From Promethearchaeota archaeon (GTDB lineage Archaea > Asgardarchaeota > Lokiarchaeia > Sigynarchaeales > MK-D1), in the NCBI GenBank assembly GCA_016839865.1, contig JAEOTN010000444.1:1-7275 (forward strand): a DNA stretch of 7,275 nucleotides, given 5' to 3'. The position numbers were made by a program, and so were the translations under genes. The notes under the pieces were generated by a model. It was not told where the DNA came from and searched no databases. It saw nothing but the letters and a program-made list of their open reading frames with translations. This document shows, piece after piece, positions 6,153-7,275 of the stretch (its first letter is position 1; every line of letters begins with the position of its first letter).

Positions 6153-7270
6153 ATCACGTAGTCAGGATTGATACTGTGAATTGCTTCCATCATAGTTTTC
6201 ACATTACTAACTTTCGCATTAAGTAGCGTATTCGTTGCACCAGGAATATATCCACTTCCTTTACCAAGGATCTTGACCATACTAGTTACTTCACTCCATA
6301 CACGTTCTTTTGTTCCACTGACAAGAAGATTAGTATCGTCTATAGTTCCAAGTAACGCAATTTTATTCCCATATTTCTGTTTTAATGCTGGAAGGTCGTT
6401 GATTGTGGGTTGTAGACTTTCTACTCCCTCAATTCCTAATTCAATGAGATCTGGAAAAATTTCTCCAATATTACCACAAGAATGAATGAGGAACTTTGAA
6501 CCATGACTATGAACGATTTCCACATACTTTTTCAGTATTGGTTTTATAAACTGTCTCCAATATTTTGCAGGCATTTGTAGACCACTATTGAATCCCCAAT
6601 CATCTCCACACATTACTACAGGAGGATTACCAAGTTTCATTAACCGTTCCAAGCCTTTTCCTTGTACTTCAAAATTTTTCTCTAGTATTTCTTCAAGAAA
6701 TTGTGGTTCTTTACGGCAAAATTTCGCAACTTGGGCCATTCCGATACTCATATGAAGATTTTCATATGGTCCTGGTAATCCAATCATACTCAAAATCTGA
6801 TATTTCTCAATTAACGTGTTTGTAGTTTTAACAGTGGGTTTTATCATTGCATCTGTGAAAGGTTTTGGTCTTCCCTTCTTCCACCATTCCTTAATTTTTT
6901 CTTTTGTCGTAAGAAATGGCTTCAAATACCATAAATGAGGAGTCCCATCATCATTTACTACTGATTTACTTACTCCTCCAAAAGTATCAAGTAACTGTTT
7001 AGTTGTTGGATCATAATGGGCTTGTCCACTGATTGAAGCCCAATCAGCATCAAATCCAAGTTTTATGTTGATTGCATGGGCCCATGGAGGACCAGTTAAA
7101 ATTCCATCTGTCGCGTATTGTTTTATTTCTTCAGGGGTAAATCCGATTTCATCCATAAATGTAGCGTAGAATGCAAAGTCGGAACCTAAAGAAAATACAG
7201 GAAATCTGTCTAATGGCTTATGTTCTAGTGCAGCGATAGAACGTTCATAACTCGTCATCTCTTCTTTCAT
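6149..7270 (-). CDS. Uroporphyrinogen decarboxylase (URO-D)/MtaA-like family protein
   Basis: This is a TIM-barrel enzyme of the family that includes uroporphyrinogen decarboxylase and the methylcobalamin:coenzyme M methyltransferases (MtaA, MtbA, CmuA). Family landmarks are the N-terminal ERSIAALEHKPLDRFPV (9-25), GDDWG (222-226), the helix with FIKPILKKYVEIVHSHG (241-257), and the zinc-site motif HSCGN, with His263 and Cys265. ESLQPTIND and GTIDD follow. The third zinc cysteine used by MtaA/MtbA near the C-terminus is absent; the matching stretch reads YIPGATN (341-347). It is therefore not a standard MtaA, nor a typical heme-pathway HemE, but one of the divergent paralogues common in anaerobes. 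No corrinoid protein gene is beside it, so the substrate is unknown. The start is uncertain. The frame stays open to the window edge, and a second ATG at 7258 (MTSYER) fits the common family start better than the ATG at 7270. Confidence 0.88.
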   Translation of the reverse strand: MKEEMTSYERSIAALEHKPLDRFPVFSLGSDFAFYATFMDEIGFTPEEIKQYATDGILTGPPWAHAINIKLGFDADWASISGQAHYDPTTKQLLDTFGGVSKSVVNDDGTPHLWYLKPFLTTKEKIKEWWKKGRPKPFTDAMIKPTVKTTNTLIEKYQILSMIGLPGPYENLHMSIGMAQVAKFCRKEPQFLEEILEKNFEVQGKGLERLMKLGNPPVVMCGDDWGFNSGLQMPAKYWRQFIKPILKKYVEIVHSHGSKFLIHSCGNIGEIFPDLIELGIEGVESLQPTINDLPALKQKYGNKIALLGTIDDTNLLVSGTKERVWSEVTSMVKILGKGSGYIPGATNTLLNAKVSNVKTMMEAIHSINPDYVI

Positions 7271-7275
7271 AATTC

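Noticed and set aside
6273..6485. A plus-strand reading frame of 70 codons inside the URO-D-family gene
   Set aside because: It is an antisense shadow of a strongly conserved enzyme sequence, and its product has no recognisable features.
1..7275. Mollicute origin, because of high AT and expanded ABC subunits
   Set aside because: Tryptophan is always TGG here, the binding protein has a C-terminal PGF-type anchor, and T-tract and TATA-like signals look archaeal. It is not absolutely excluded.
1..7275. RNA genes, CRISPR arrays, insertion sequences or riboswitches
   Set aside because: No cloverleaf, regular repeat-spacer pattern, transposase or terminal repeats were seen, and gene-free stretches are only about 70 and 120 bases.

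Overview
The window is AT-rich and reads as archaeal. The solute-binding protein ends in a proline linker, a P-G-F motif, one membrane helix and a basic tail, which is an archaeal surface-anchoring arrangement. Intergenic T-tracts resemble archaeal terminators and a TATA-like box precedes one gene. All tryptophans read as TGG and no gene ends in TGA. Together with a coiled-coil/zinc-ribbon protein and a URO-D/MtaA-like enzyme, this would suit an Asgard-type or related mesophilic archaeon. That placement is a guess from style, not from a marker gene.

Layout: bases 2-805 hold the C-terminal part of a family 1 extracellular solute-binding protein, cut by the window edge. After a 68-bp T-rich gap come a MalF-like permease (874-2460), a MalG-like permease (2460-3962, one-base overlap) and a MalK/UgpC-type ATPase (3975-5327, strong AGGAGG site). 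These four genes form one carbohydrate-type (CUT1) ABC importer cluster on the + strand. A T-tract and a new promoter-like element follow. Then comes a small protein with an N-terminal leucine-zipper coiled coil and a C-terminal four-cysteine zinc ribbon (5451-6152). Its stop overlaps, tail to tail, the stop of a minus-strand uroporphyrinogen-decarboxylase-family gene (6149 to about 7270).

The striking point is that all three core subunits of the importer carry extra membrane segments. The MalF-like subunit has two extra hairpins, and the MalG-like subunit has a four-helix N-terminal extension of about 200 residues. The ATPase, normally a soluble protein, has an in-frame insert of about 80 residues with two hydrophobic helices between its Q-loop and its LSGGQ signature. 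All catalytic motifs and the TOBE/OB regulatory domain are kept. If real, the assembled transporter would have roughly 24 membrane helices instead of about 12-14, with its ATPases tethered to the membrane. The inducing sugar, the zinc-ribbon protein's partner and the methyltransferase-like enzyme's substrate cannot be read from the sequence.
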